Positions 1-8,051 of a stretch of DNA of 32,592 bases are shown here, piece after piece. The stretch is from Nitrososphaeria archaeon (lineage in GTDB: Archaea; Thermoproteota; Nitrososphaeria; Geothermarchaeales; JDFR-13), in NCBI GenBank assembly GCA_027047855.1, contig JALTTZ010000035.1, forward strand, positions 1-32,592. The letters are read 5' to 3'. A model generated the notes under the pieces. The model worked only from the letters and a program-made list of their open reading frames with translations, was not told where the DNA came from and searched no databases. A program made the translations under genes and the position numbers. Position 1 is the stretch's first letter. Each line of letters opens with the position of its first letter.

Positions 1-40
1 ATTAATAATGATTAATATCGGGATTTATTTGGTGAGACTA

Positions 41-1261
41 ATGTCAGAGGGTCCGGATGAGAGGATTGAGATTGGTAAAGGTAGAAGGAACTTCTTGAAG
101 ATTGCTGTTACTGGTGTTGCTGCATTAGCTGTAGGTGGTGCCGCAGGATTTTATGCACGTGAGGGGGAAGTTGCTTCATTGCGTAACAAAGTTGAGGAAT
201 TATCGAGTCAGTTGGGTGCTGAGGTTGGGCCCGTGTTGGAAAAGAATCTCAATATATATAACTGGACTTGGTACGCTAATTTGGCTTTGGTTGAGCAATG
301 GGCCAAAGAAAACGATATTCATTTAGTATATGACTTCTTTGAGGATTTGGATACAGCCATTTCTACCATCACTACTGGTGCTGCTCAGTATGACTTGACT
401 GTTATTTCAGATAATGAGGCGAAGGAACTTTACGATAATGGCTATTTAAGGGAGATAGATTTGGATAAGATACCGAATTTCGAGTATGTGCCGGAGGAGT
501 TTAAGGGCTTGCCTTTCGACCCTGATAATAAGTTTACCGTAATTTATAGTTATGGTACAACAGGAATCGGTTTTAATTCTGACTTTGTGCCCGAGGGGGT
601 TAAGGCTTGGGCTGATTTATTTGAGGTTGATAATCCGGATAGCATTATACGTAGGCATGCTGGGAAGGTTACTATGATGAGGGATTCGACTGAAACGATG
701 TCTGCGGCCGCGATTTATCTAGGGTATGATGTTGATACTACTGATGAGAAAGAGTTGCAGGATATAGCTAATCTACTTATAGCTCAGAAACCGTATTTGT
801 ATGGGTATGTCCAGACCGAGGATTATATGAACGAACTTCCTGTGGGTCAGAGATATTATATATCGCATGCTTGGAATGGTGACATAGCCGGCATAGTTTA
901 TGCATCGGACGAGTATGAAGTTTATATCGAGAAATATTATGAGAACGTAAGATATGTTGTTCCAGAAGAAGGTGCAGTTGTATGGTATGACAACTTCGTA
1001 ATACCTAAGAATGCCCAGAATATAGAGGCGGCTCATGCTTATATAAATTGGTTCTTGGATCCTGTGGTGTCGGCTATTCACACAATTACGATAAAGTATC
1101 CATATCCCGCTGGTTTGAAGTATGTTCCCGTAGAAATTAAGAGTGATCCGATGATATTCACACCGAGTGAGTTGGCCAGTAAACTTCATTTAGGGCGTGC
1201 ATTAACCCCCGAGGAGAGGGCTATTAGAGAACAGTACTGGAATATGGTAATGACAGCATAA
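41..1261 (+). CDS. potD: Spermidine/putrescine ABC transporter, substrate-binding protein (PotD-like)
   Basis: Extracellular solute-binding protein that would capture polyamines and hand them to the two permeases encoded just downstream. The mature part has the PotD/family-1 pattern: an N-terminal strand beginning LNIYNWTWY, an acidic cleft region, an ISHAWNGDIAG segment and a C-terminal INWFLDP segment. The N-terminus has a twin-arginine-like signal, GRRNFLKIAVTG, followed by a hydrophobic stretch, so export in folded form by Tat is likely. No lipobox cysteine is visible, so the signal may stay uncleaved as a membrane anchor. I place the start at ATG 41, because GGTGAG (31-36) sits five bases ahead; an in-frame ATG at 8 has no such site. 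It is the first gene of a four-gene operon. Specificity for spermidine or putrescine is inferred from family and neighbours; another cation or small solute is possible. Confidence 0.88.
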   Translation: MSEGPDERIEIGKGRRNFLKIAVTGVAALAVGGAAGFYAREGEVASLRNKVEELSSQLGAEVGPVLEKNLNIYNWTWYANLALVEQWAKENDIHLVYDFFEDLDTAISTITTGAAQYDLTVISDNEAKELYDNGYLREIDLDKIPNFEYVPEEFKGLPFDPDNKFTVIYSYGTTGIGFNSDFVPEGVKAWADLFEVDNPDSIIRRHAGKVTMMRDSTETMSAAAIYLGYDVDTTDEKELQDIANLLIAQKPYLYGYVQTEDYMNELPVGQRYYISHAWNGDIAGIVYASDEYEVYIEKYYENVRYVVPEEGAVVWYDNFVIPKNAQNIEAAHAYINWFLDPVVSAIHTITIKYPYPAGLKYVPVEIKSDPMIFTPSELASKLHLGRALTPEERAIREQYWNMVMTA

Positions 1262-1301
1262 TAAAACCATCCCTTCTCTAAGACCACTGGGAAGAGAGAG
1301 A

Positions 1302-2195
1302 ATGAGTATCATTGATATAATTCGGAGAGGCAAGAAACTAAAACTATTTATATTTATCGGCATCCCAATGATATATCTCCTTATATTCTTCTTTATTCCT
1401 TTTCTCATAGCTTTCTTGTATAGCCTAGGTATGTTTAAACAAGTCGTCTATCAGTATGTTTTTGTTCCTGAGCCGAGTCTTGAGTATTATAGTGGGTTAA
1501 TGAAGTTTCCAGGAATCTTTAAATCTATACAGCGGTCATTTTATTATGCTTCTCTAACTACTTTAGGTACTTTTCTGATTTCGTATCCCTTGACCTACTA
1601 TATTGGTGTTAAGCTTGAGGAGAAGTATAGAGATCTGGCTGTCTTGATTATATTTACTCCATTCTGGATTAATTTTCTATTAAGAGTTTATGCTATGAGA
1701 TTTATTCTACATGAGGCTGGTATGATTAATTTAATTCTCCGCTTAATTGGAATAATATCTGAGCCGATTAAGTTTCTGGGTACAGATACTGCAGTTATCA
1801 TTGTCATGATATATTCTTACCTAATTTTCATGGTTCTGCCCTTATATGGGGTTCTGGAGAAGCTTGATGTGGAGCTCCTTGAGGCTGCCGCCACATTGGG
1901 TGCCACTCCGTTTAAAGCATTTATTAAGATTACGCTTCCGCTCTCACTTCCAGGTATCCTAGCTGGTTCACTTCTTGTTTTTATACCTGCTGTCGGTGAG
2001 TTTGTTATACCTGAGCTTGTTGGAGGTCCGAATACTACTACTTTGGGGACTATAATATATAGTTTCTTCTTGAGGGTTAGGGGAGTTACTGGCTGGGGCA
2101 TCGGGTCTGCAGCGGCTTTAATATATATAGTTTTGATTTTAGTGGCTAGTTATGTTTATATGAAGTTTGTTGGTGGGGAGGTCAGGCTGGGTTGA
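1302..2195 (+). CDS. potB: Polyamine ABC transporter permease (PotB-like)
   Basis: Inner-membrane permease of the polyamine importer, 297 residues with about six hydrophobic segments, which is normal for PotB. The cytoplasmic coupling (EAA) motif appears near residue 193 as EAAATLGATPF followed by ITLPLSLPG; this helix docks on the ATPase. The start ATG follows a purine-rich GAGAGAG ribosome binding site. The gene lies 40 bases after potD, and its stop overlaps the TTG start of the next permease in a TTGA junction, so the two are probably translationally coupled. The PotB and PotC halves are assigned by gene order and by similarity to the N-terminal layout of each. Confidence is high for an ABC permease of this family, lower for the exact substrate. 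Confidence 0.88.
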   Translation: MSIIDIIRRGKKLKLFIFIGIPMIYLLIFFFIPFLIAFLYSLGMFKQVVYQYVFVPEPSLEYYSGLMKFPGIFKSIQRSFYYASLTTLGTFLISYPLTYYIGVKLEEKYRDLAVLIIFTPFWINFLLRVYAMRFILHEAGMINLILRLIGIISEPIKFLGTDTAVIIVMIYSYLIFMVLPLYGVLEKLDVELLEAAATLGATPFKAFIKITLPLSLPGILAGSLLVFIPAVGEFVIPELVGGPNTTTLGTIIYSFFLRVRGVTGWGIGSAAALIYIVLILVASYVYMKFVGGEVRLG

Positions 2196-2971
2196 AGCTT
2201 GTAGATAAGCTCTTAAAAATATATACGTTCGGAATATTAGGCCTCATTTATGTACCTATCGTCGTATTAATTGTCTTTTCTTTTAATGAATCTAAGTCCA
2301 AGGTTGTTTTTACGGGGTTTACCTTGGAGAATTATTATAGATTGGTTGGAAATTTTAGAGTTTGGGAATCCTTTTACAATAGTATTTGGATAGGTGTTGT
2401 GGTCACCGTTGTGAGTGTTTTGTTGGCCATATTGATGGCCTATGGTATTACTAGGTATGAGTTTAGGGGCAAGACTATCATTGATTCTTTAGTGTTGGTT
2501 CCCATAATTATACCTGAGATAGTTGAGGCGCTTACTTTACTTGTTTTCCTTGTTATACTCGGGATAGATTTAAGTCCATATACAATAATTATCGGTCACG
2601 TTGCTTTTGACGTCTCTTTTGCGTATGTCGTTATTAAAGCTAGGATGGTTGGGTATGACCCTCAATATGAGGAGGCGGCTAGAACTCTTGGGGCGGATGA
2701 ACTTAGGGCTTTTACAAAGGTTACTTTGCCGATATTAGCTCCGGGGATAATCGCAGCTTCTCTAATTGCTTTTCTTGAGAGTTATGACGATTTCATAAAG
2801 ACTTTCTTTACTAGGCCGGCTGGATTTATGACTTTGCCCGTATATATTTGGAATATGGCTAGTCGTAGGGGTTTCCCCTTGGATTTGAATGCATTGGCGA
2901 CTTTTGTAGTTGCTTTGGCGCTTATATTTGCGTATATTAGGAATAGGGTTGGAAAGGGTGTTTATTTATGA
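2192..2971 (+). CDS. potC: Polyamine ABC transporter permease (PotC-like)
   Basis: Second permease subunit, 259 residues with six predicted membrane segments, pairing with the product of the preceding gene. The EAA coupling loop is visible near residue 160 as EEAARTLGADELRAF followed by VTLPILAPG. It begins with TTG at 2192, four bases inside the upstream gene, behind GGAGGT at 2177-2182. Its TGA stop overlaps the ATG of the ATPase gene (ATGA), so translation of the whole transporter looks coupled. The phrase SYDDFIKTFF near residue 200 is typical of PotC-type permeases. No oddities in length or composition. Confidence 0.88.
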   Translation: MKLVDKLLKIYTFGILGLIYVPIVVLIVFSFNESKSKVVFTGFTLENYYRLVGNFRVWESFYNSIWIGVVVTVVSVLLAILMAYGITRYEFRGKTIIDSLVLVPIIIPEIVEALTLLVFLVILGIDLSPYTIIIGHVAFDVSFAYVVIKARMVGYDPQYEEAARTLGADELRAFTKVTLPILAPGIIAASLIAFLESYDDFIKTFFTRPAGFMTLPVYIWNMASRRGFPLDLNALATFVVALALIFAYIRNRVGKGVYL

Positions 2972-4035
2972 GTTATGCGGTAGAGTTAATCAATATTTCG
3001 AAGTCATTCGGGAATGTCAGGGCTGTTAGGAATGTCTCTCTACAAATTAGGAAGAATGAGTTCTTTTCTCTCTTAGGTCCGAGTGGCTGTGGAAAAACCA
3101 CTACCTTAAGAATTATAGCTGGTTTGGAGGAACCTGATTCTGGTGTTGTAAAACTTGATGGGAAGGATGTTACATATGTCCCTACTCACAAGCGTAATAT
3201 AGGTATGGTTTTCCAGACTTTGGCTCTCTTTCCCCATATGGATGTATATGACAATATTGCCTTTGGCTTGAGGATGAGGAATTACCCCGAGTCAGAGATC
3301 CGTAAGCGTGTTAAGGAGATGCTTGAGATAGTGCGTTTATCTGGTTTGGAGCATAGGCGTATACATCAGTTGTCTGGTGGCCAGAGGCAGAGGGTAGCAT
3401 TGGCGAGGGCGTTGATTGTTCAGCCTGCTGTTCTATTGCTTGATGAGCCCTTGGGTGCTCTTGATCTCAAGATTAGACAACATATGATGGTTGAGTTAAA
3501 GCGAGTTCAAAGGGAGGTGGGTACCACCTTTATATATGTTACCCATGACCAGAGTGAAGCTATGGTTATGTCTGATAGGATCGCTATTATGAAGGATGGT
3601 GTTATACAGCAGATAGGGGAGCCTTATGAGATTTATATGAAGCCGAGAAACAAGTTTGTTGCTACTTTCATTGGTGATGCTATTAATATGATTGAGGGTG
3701 ATTATCTAGAGCCGGGTATTGTCGCTACTTCTCTTGGACAAATTAAAACTATTGCTAGTGATGAGTATTTTGGGAAGCGGGTTATAGTGGCGATCCGTCC
3801 GGAGAAGGTTTTAATCGGCAGTGAAGTGACGGGAGACGTTGATAATGTGTTTGAGGGGACAGTCTCGATGACAATATTTAGGGGTGCATTCATAGAATAC
3901 AGGGTTATGTTGGGGCATGATATTGAGTTTATAGTGTTTAAGCCGCATGTGGGGTCTTCGGCTCCATTGCTTACCCCTGGTTCCTCAGTTAAGATTGGTT
4001 GGAATAGGGATAGTGGAATAATTTTGGTTGAGTGA
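2968..4035 (+). CDS. potA: Polyamine ABC transporter ATP-binding protein (PotA-like)
   Basis: Cytoplasmic ATPase that powers the polyamine importer. It has all expected motifs: Walker A GPSGCGKTT near residue 36, signature LSGGQRQR near 134, Walker B VLLLDEP near 155-160, and the switch histidine in THDQ near 192. After residue about 240 comes the C-terminal TOBE-type regulatory barrel expected for PotA/MalK-class ATPases, giving a normal length of 355 residues. The start ATG overlaps the potC stop. It is the last gene of the operon and ends only seven bases before the stop of the convergent gene, so there is almost no terminator space. The family fits polyamine, maltose and iron importers alike; the linked PotB/PotC-type permeases argue for polyamines. 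Confidence 0.9.
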   Translation: MSYAVELINISKSFGNVRAVRNVSLQIRKNEFFSLLGPSGCGKTTTLRIIAGLEEPDSGVVKLDGKDVTYVPTHKRNIGMVFQTLALFPHMDVYDNIAFGLRMRNYPESEIRKRVKEMLEIVRLSGLEHRRIHQLSGGQRQRVALARALIVQPAVLLLDEPLGALDLKIRQHMMVELKRVQREVGTTFIYVTHDQSEAMVMSDRIAIMKDGVIQQIGEPYEIYMKPRNKFVATFIGDAINMIEGDYLEPGIVATSLGQIKTIASDEYFGKRVIVAIRPEKVLIGSEVTGDVDNVFEGTVSMTIFRGAFIEYRVMLGHDIEFIVFKPHVGSSAPLLTPGSSVKIGWNRDSGIILVE

Positions 4036-4042
4036 ATGCTAT

Positions 4043-4648
4043 TTATATCACAAGTACATTAACTTTGTTTCCGTTGAATAGATAAGCGTTCAATACTTCA
4101 TGTAAGTCTCTGTTTATTATCCCGGGGTCGACTCCATATCTATTCTTGATCCACTTGAAGAATTTGTTTCTAAATATTGCCATACCAATGAATATATAGG
4201 GGTGTTTGGATGTGCAACTAATTTTAACTACCATATCTCCCTTAGTATTTACGCTGTAAATGGTGTTTTTATCATATGTATCTCGTTTGCTTGTTATCAC
4301 TATTGCATCCATATCCAATTTTCTCAGTTTCTTGGCCATGTTAATCAAGTTAATTTTGTTAATATATTCTTCCAATATGTCATAGAATATTACTGTTGTT
4401 TTTTCCTCTTTTTCTCTGATAATTTGTGCACATGAGTAGAGGTATTCTCCATATGTATTGTCATCAACCTCCTTAATTATGAGCAAGACATCGCTGTTTT
4501 GTTGTATCAATTCCTTTGCTTTTCCGATTCTTCTATTTTCCCAAGGAATTATAAATGTTTGGTAGCCCGCTTGTGTAAGGTTCTGCATTAATTCATTAAT
4601 CTCCTTGATTTTTTTATCTGTCTCTTTCGAAACTATTATGCATCTCAT
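4043..4648 (-). CDS. Divergent sugar-nucleotidyltransferase-like protein
   Basis: A 201-residue protein I do not recognise as a characterised enzyme. The overall pattern resembles sugar-1-phosphate nucleotidyltransferases (RmlA/GT-A fold). A helix and strand (INELMQNLTQAGYQTFII) is followed by TVIFYDILEEYI, which looks like the segment around the GD/N metal-binding motif. Then DAIVITSKRDTY, a glycine-bearing turn, KISCTSKHPYIFIGMAIF matches the region that reads EKP...A.GIYIF in RmlA. However, the N-terminal nucleotide-binding signature GGxGTRL is missing, replaced by SKETDKK, so catalysis is doubtful and a binding or regulatory role is possible. AAAGGAGAT lies about nine bases before the ATG. 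It follows tRNA-Gly on the same strand and converges on potA. The functional call is inference from weak pattern similarity. Confidence 0.55.
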   Translation of the reverse strand: MRCIIVSKETDKKIKEINELMQNLTQAGYQTFIIPWENRRIGKAKELIQQNSDVLLIIKEVDDNTYGEYLYSCAQIIREKEEKTTVIFYDILEEYINKINLINMAKKLRKLDMDAIVITSKRDTYDKNTIYSVNTKGDMVVKISCTSKHPYIFIGMAIFRNKFFKWIKNRYGVDPGIINRDLHEVLNAYLFNGNKVNVLVI

Positions 4649-4680
4649 CTCTGTTTATCTCCTTTGTGTTGAATAATTAT

Positions 4681-4698
4681 GTGATTATAGTGATTATA
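4681..4698. repeat. Tandem 9-bp direct repeat in the promoter region
   Basis: GTGATTATA occurs twice back to back. On the minus strand it reads TATAATCAC twice and overlaps the most likely TATA element for the gene starting at 4648, so it could be a small operator or just a chance duplication of an AT-rich box. Confidence 0.35.
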
Positions 4699-4777
4699 AT
4701 TTTTAGGTTTTCTACATATATTAGTCATTAGCCTTAGATATTTTCTTTTTAATAAATTTTTAGGGAAATGTGTTTGG

Positions 4778-4854
4778 TGGTGCGGCCGCCGGGATTTGAA
4801 CCCGGGATCACCGGCTTGGAAGGCCGGCATCCTACCAGGCTAGACTACGGCCGC
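4778..4854 (-). tRNA. tRNA-Gly (anticodon UCC), CCA encoded
   Basis: Reading the minus strand from 4854 gives acceptor GCGGCCG, a D arm GTCT/GGAT, anticodon stem CCGGC/GCCGG enclosing the loop CTTCCAA, variable TGATC, T arm CCGGG-TTCAAAT-CCCGG, and acceptor CGGCCGC, then discriminator A and an encoded CCA (4780-4778). The loop positions give anticodon UCC, reading GGA glycine codons. The body without CCA is 74 nt and no intron is needed. Stems are almost all G-C, as expected for a hyperthermophile. An AT-rich box at 4871-4880 is about 20-26 bases upstream and fits a TATA element. Confidence 0.95.
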
Positions 4855-4867
4855 TTATCCCAATGTT

Positions 4868-4880
4868 TTAATTATATATA
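4868..4880 (-). promoter_or_regulatory. TATA-like element upstream of tRNA-Gly
   Basis: On the minus strand an AT-only stretch reading TATATATAAT lies about 20-26 bases upstream of the tRNA 5' end, the usual spacing for an archaeal TATA box. Confidence 0.5.
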
Positions 4881-4910
4881 GGGGGATATTTTTAATTGTT
4901 TATCTTTCTG

Positions 4911-6326
4911 TTATTGATTTTTCGGGGTGTATTGCTTTAATATAGTTTTCTCGCTTACTTCTAGGAGGCGTTCAAGTGGTTTTAGGTGTTTTAATATTTT
5001 GTCTCCGCTCTTGATCTCTAGATATCCATCTCCAGTATATAGGTAATGTTTAATATGAATCTTTGATATTTTTCTGAGTAGTCCCTTGTTCTCTCTGAAG
5101 TCTATACGGTATTCGGGCACGATCATGCCTTTATATTCTCCCTTTGGCACTATTCTCTCTTCTCCATCTAGTTTGATGAGTCTTCTTCTTCCTGTTGTTT
5201 TTATTTCCATCCAGTGGTATCCCTTGATTCTGAGTTCCGTTATATCGGGGTTTGTGTCGATTACTCTTGGTTGATTAATCTTGACTTCTGGTATTCCATC
5301 CCTTAATCTGCTTCTTATCTTTAGTCCTAGAATCGATATATGTGGCTCAATTCTCTCCATTATCTCTTTTATCTTCTCTCCTAGTGTTTCTCCATCTTCG
5401 GCTACAGCATCTACACCATGTTTTAATGCTTTATCCCGGAGGATGTTTAGGTTCTCTCTTTTCTTCAAGTCTCTTCCTTTTTCGTAGTTCTCTAGACCTT
5501 CATATATTAGACCTACCAGCATCGCTATTATATCGTTGAGATAGTCGATGTTTAGCTGATTATCTATGAGTCTAACTTCTATTCTGGTCGTCTCGGGTGA
5601 TTTAAATATGTCCTCTATGATGTTTGTATAGGGACCTCTTACGGTCAAGTCTAGTAGCCTGTCTCCATCTTTATTAACCTCGATCCTCCTTATGTATCTC
5701 CTTATTTTCTCAAATAATATACCGTATCTGAATCTTTCACGCATGGTTGGCGGGATTATTCTAAATGGTTTTATGACTAGTTTGCTATACTCAGATTTTT
5801 TGAGTACTTTGCTTAGTCTTAGTCGATTGCTTACGTATCCGTTGTACATCCCTCTATATATAGGTGTGTTTGATGTTGCTGCTATTATCTCTGGTATGTG
5901 GTTCCTGAGGTAGTTTGCTACGTAATTTAATTGTCCCAGTCTTCTTGCTTCGCTTATGCCTGAATATGATATGTTTATGTGGGTTCCATTTATCGGTAGA
6001 GGCATAGATTGTATGGGGTGCATGCTTATGAAAGCCATTACGAGATCGTGGTTGTAGGCGCATTCTCCCAGAAGTGCTCTGCTGTATTTTATTGCCTTAT
6101 ATAGGTTTTCTAGCTCGAGTGGATGAGTGACGTATTCTATTTGTGATGGATCTGGTTCCCACTGGATTCCCAGTAATATCTGCCTCACTTTTAGTAGTGT
6201 TCTTCTATTTTTTTGTATTCGGTTAAGGAGATCTTCAGCTACGATATATGAATAAGGAGCTATGAACCCGAGTCTATTTAGTGTGAAGCCCTCCTCCTCT
6301 ACACCTACTCTAAATTTGTATTTCAT
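4911..6326 (-). CDS. GCS2-family carboxylate-amine ligase (glutamate-cysteine ligase-like)
   Basis: Probable ATP-dependent ligase joining a carboxylate, classically the gamma-carboxyl of glutamate, to an amine. Family motifs (GCS2/YbdK) are visible in order: GVEEEGF near residue 8, EPDPSQIEYVTHP near 57, NGTHINIS near 115, and TTRIEVRLIDNQL near 245. These correspond to the metal/ATP-binding glutamates and the conserved GxHxN segment. At 471 residues it is longer than YbdK (about 370), with an extra C-terminal region of charged strands after residue 370. The ATG overlaps the TGA of the upstream amidohydrolase-like gene (ATGA), so the two are co-translated. Glutathione-type thiols are not standard in Thermoproteota, so the substrate amine is open; a gamma-glutamyl amide is one guess. 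Confidence 0.72.
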   Translation of the reverse strand: MKYKFRVGVEEEGFTLNRLGFIAPYSYIVAEDLLNRIQKNRRTLLKVRQILLGIQWEPDPSQIEYVTHPLELENLYKAIKYSRALLGECAYNHDLVMAFISMHPIQSMPLPINGTHINISYSGISEARRLGQLNYVANYLRNHIPEIIAATSNTPIYRGMYNGYVSNRLRLSKVLKKSEYSKLVIKPFRIIPPTMRERFRYGILFEKIRRYIRRIEVNKDGDRLLDLTVRGPYTNIIEDIFKSPETTRIEVRLIDNQLNIDYLNDIIAMLVGLIYEGLENYEKGRDLKKRENLNILRDKALKHGVDAVAEDGETLGEKIKEIMERIEPHISILGLKIRSRLRDGIPEVKINQPRVIDTNPDITELRIKGYHWMEIKTTGRRRLIKLDGEERIVPKGEYKGMIVPEYRIDFRENKGLLRKISKIHIKHYLYTGDGYLEIKSGDKILKHLKPLERLLEVSEKTILKQYTPKNQ

Positions 6327-7273
6327 TGTTTAGTCACCATTCGTGAGTATGTTTGTATGAATTTAGATATTGCTTGCACTACCTCGTCCTTTTTCTCTTT
6401 TCTGGTGTGGCTGCTGATTTCCAGTTGGATTGCTTCATTTCTTCCTACTATGGAGTGGTATCTGATGATGTCTCCTCCTGTAAACTTAACATCTTGGTAT
6501 TTATATGTTAGTCCATAGTTTTCTAGAATCTTGGTTAGTAGATTTACTGTTCTTTGGGATGCCGTGGCACCAAAGGCATATCCAATTTCTATATCTATTT
6601 CATCTTTCTTTGCTCCGTGGACATCTATTATTAATTGGATGTTCTGTTCTCTTATCAGTTTGCTTATTATTCTTCTATAGGGAGTTAGTCTAGAGTATCT
6701 TCTGTTATAGTCTGTGTAAATTCTTGAGAGTTTGCTGTAGATTAAGTGTGAATTTGTTGATTTTGCTATCTCTTTCCCAATTATTAGTGTGCCTATGTCG
6801 TGGAATGGTGGGTGGCAATGGGGTACGCTTATTATGCATCTATTTTCACCTGGTACGTAGACATATCCTTTTGTTAGTTCCTCCAATGGATATATAAACC
6901 CAATTTCGTAGTAGGTATAAAGTACTTTTTTGTTTGTTGGGGTTCTCCCTCCGTATTCACCTAGTTCTATCAAGCCTTTTTCTATCGATGATGAGAGTTC
7001 CCTTAAATATAGTATAAGTCTGTTTATGTCTAGATTTTCTTCAGAAGTTAATATACCTACAGGGAAGTATTTTTCCAGAAGTGCATTTTCATACTCGCTT
7101 TTAGAAATGATCTTTATTATTTCTTTGATTGTGGATAGGTGTCTTAAGATTCCTTCTTTCCATCCTGTTCTGAGATCTTCTATAAGCATCATTACTTCTG
7201 AGTATAGTCTGAGGTTATAAAGGGCGGGCTTTATTTCTATACCTGATTTTTCCTTAATTAATGGGGCGACCAT
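6323..7273 (-). CDS. N-formylglutamate amidohydrolase-like protein (FGase family)
   Basis: Probable zinc-dependent amide hydrolase. The C-terminal half carries FGase-family features: IISVPHCHPPFHDIGT near residue 145, the TDYNRRYSRL motif near 190 (the D.NR signature), IIDVHG near 220, and a glutamate-bearing strand EAIQLEIS near 290. The N-terminal 130 residues are mostly helical and not recognised. A ribosome binding site AGGTGTG precedes the ATG at good distance. It overlaps the following ligase gene by four bases. In bacteria FGases act in histidine breakdown, but no hut genes are here. The tight pairing with a carboxylate-amine ligase suggests make/break or protect/deprotect roles on one amide compound, which is inference. 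Confidence 0.65.
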   Translation of the reverse strand: MVAPLIKEKSGIEIKPALYNLRLYSEVMMLIEDLRTGWKEGILRHLSTIKEIIKIISKSEYENALLEKYFPVGILTSEENLDINRLILYLRELSSSIEKGLIELGEYGGRTPTNKKVLYTYYEIGFIYPLEELTKGYVYVPGENRCIISVPHCHPPFHDIGTLIIGKEIAKSTNSHLIYSKLSRIYTDYNRRYSRLTPYRRIISKLIREQNIQLIIDVHGAKKDEIDIEIGYAFGATASQRTVNLLTKILENYGLTYKYQDVKFTGGDIIRYHSIVGRNEAIQLEISSHTRKEKKDEVVQAISKFIQTYSRMVTKQ

Positions 7274-7314
7274 TATTCACACCTGTGTATCATTACTGTT
7301 TTATTTAATTATTG

Positions 7315-7986
7315 TTATGGGAGTGCGTGTTGATAAAGGATGGTTAAAGCCATGCATGCTGCGGTTGTGGCTTTTAAGGTATGTTGGGTCAAGCTTATTC
7401 TGTAGTCTATGAGGGCTTTGATGTCTTCTCGGTAATCGCCTTTTTGGAATCCCCCTATAATTACCGTGTTTCCATAAATGTTTTTTATTTCTATTTTAGA
7501 TAGGTCTTTACCTCTTTTCTCTAATGCGTATACTTTTCTATCATCTTCTTTTAGTACTTCTTCTATAGTTTTATCTATTTTCTCCATCAGTATGGTCTCT
7601 CCGGCTGGGGGGACTCTTCCTTTCTCAAGTAGTTGAATCATTAGTCCCTCGAAGCCATAGAAATGGATGGGTGGGCGTGTTTCTGGGTTTACCCAAAATA
7701 TTTCATCATTTATCGTGTGGAAATATAGTTCAAGCAGGTTCATTTTGTTTAGTGGGTGGTCTAGGATAGTTAGTAGGAGTCTGTGGAGTATGTCTGGTCT
7801 CCCTCGTTTCTCGAAGGGTATCCCTTTTGATGCTAGTGCTGTGTAGTGTACTGGTAGGTATAAAAGGATTTTGTTGGGGCTCCTTTTTCGTCTTTTTGCG
7901 TCTTTCTCTATGGCTGGGTGCTTGTGTAATTCCTTTGGCACTTTTTCTATTGAGGTTTCTACTATTACGAGCCTAATTTTTCTCAT
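7315..7986 (-). CDS. nep1: 16S rRNA (pseudouridine-N1)-methyltransferase Nep1
   Basis: Ribosome biogenesis enzyme of the SPOUT methyltransferase superfamily (Nep1/Emg1). It N1-methylates a pseudouridine in the small-subunit rRNA helix 35 region using S-adenosylmethionine. The sequence shows the family's landmarks: MRKIRLVIVETSIE at the start, ILDHPLNKMNLLELYFHT near residue 75, WVNPETRPPIHFYGFEGLM near 98-116, and the knot region IIGGFQKGDY near 173 with SLTQHTLKATTA near 198. Length of 223 residues is typical for archaeal Nep1. It is divergent from the RNase P gene, so the short AT-rich space at 7987-8051 must contain both start regions. Confidence 0.92.
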   Translation of the reverse strand: MRKIRLVIVETSIEKVPKELHKHPAIEKDAKRRKRSPNKILLYLPVHYTALASKGIPFEKRGRPDILHRLLLTILDHPLNKMNLLELYFHTINDEIFWVNPETRPPIHFYGFEGLMIQLLEKGRVPPAGETILMEKIDKTIEEVLKEDDRKVYALEKRGKDLSKIEIKNIYGNTVIIGGFQKGDYREDIKALIDYRISLTQHTLKATTAACMALTILYQHALP

Positions 7987-8051
7987 AGTTATAAATTAAT
8001 ATTTATTTGGGGTTGCATATATCATTGGTCTGTCTGTTGTGGGTGTGGGGA

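Noticed and set aside
773-1189. 138-codon minus-strand frame inside potD
   Set aside because: Antisense shadow of a well-supported gene with no motif or ribosome site of its own.
4645-4830. 61-codon minus-strand frame across tRNA-Gly
   Set aside because: It is made partly of tRNA sequence and partly of the AT-rich leader of the next gene, with no family pattern.
7987-8051. N-terminal extension of rnp4 from TTG 8007
   Set aside because: The added residues are hydrophobic and unlike Rnp4, and the upstream TTG has no ribosome site.
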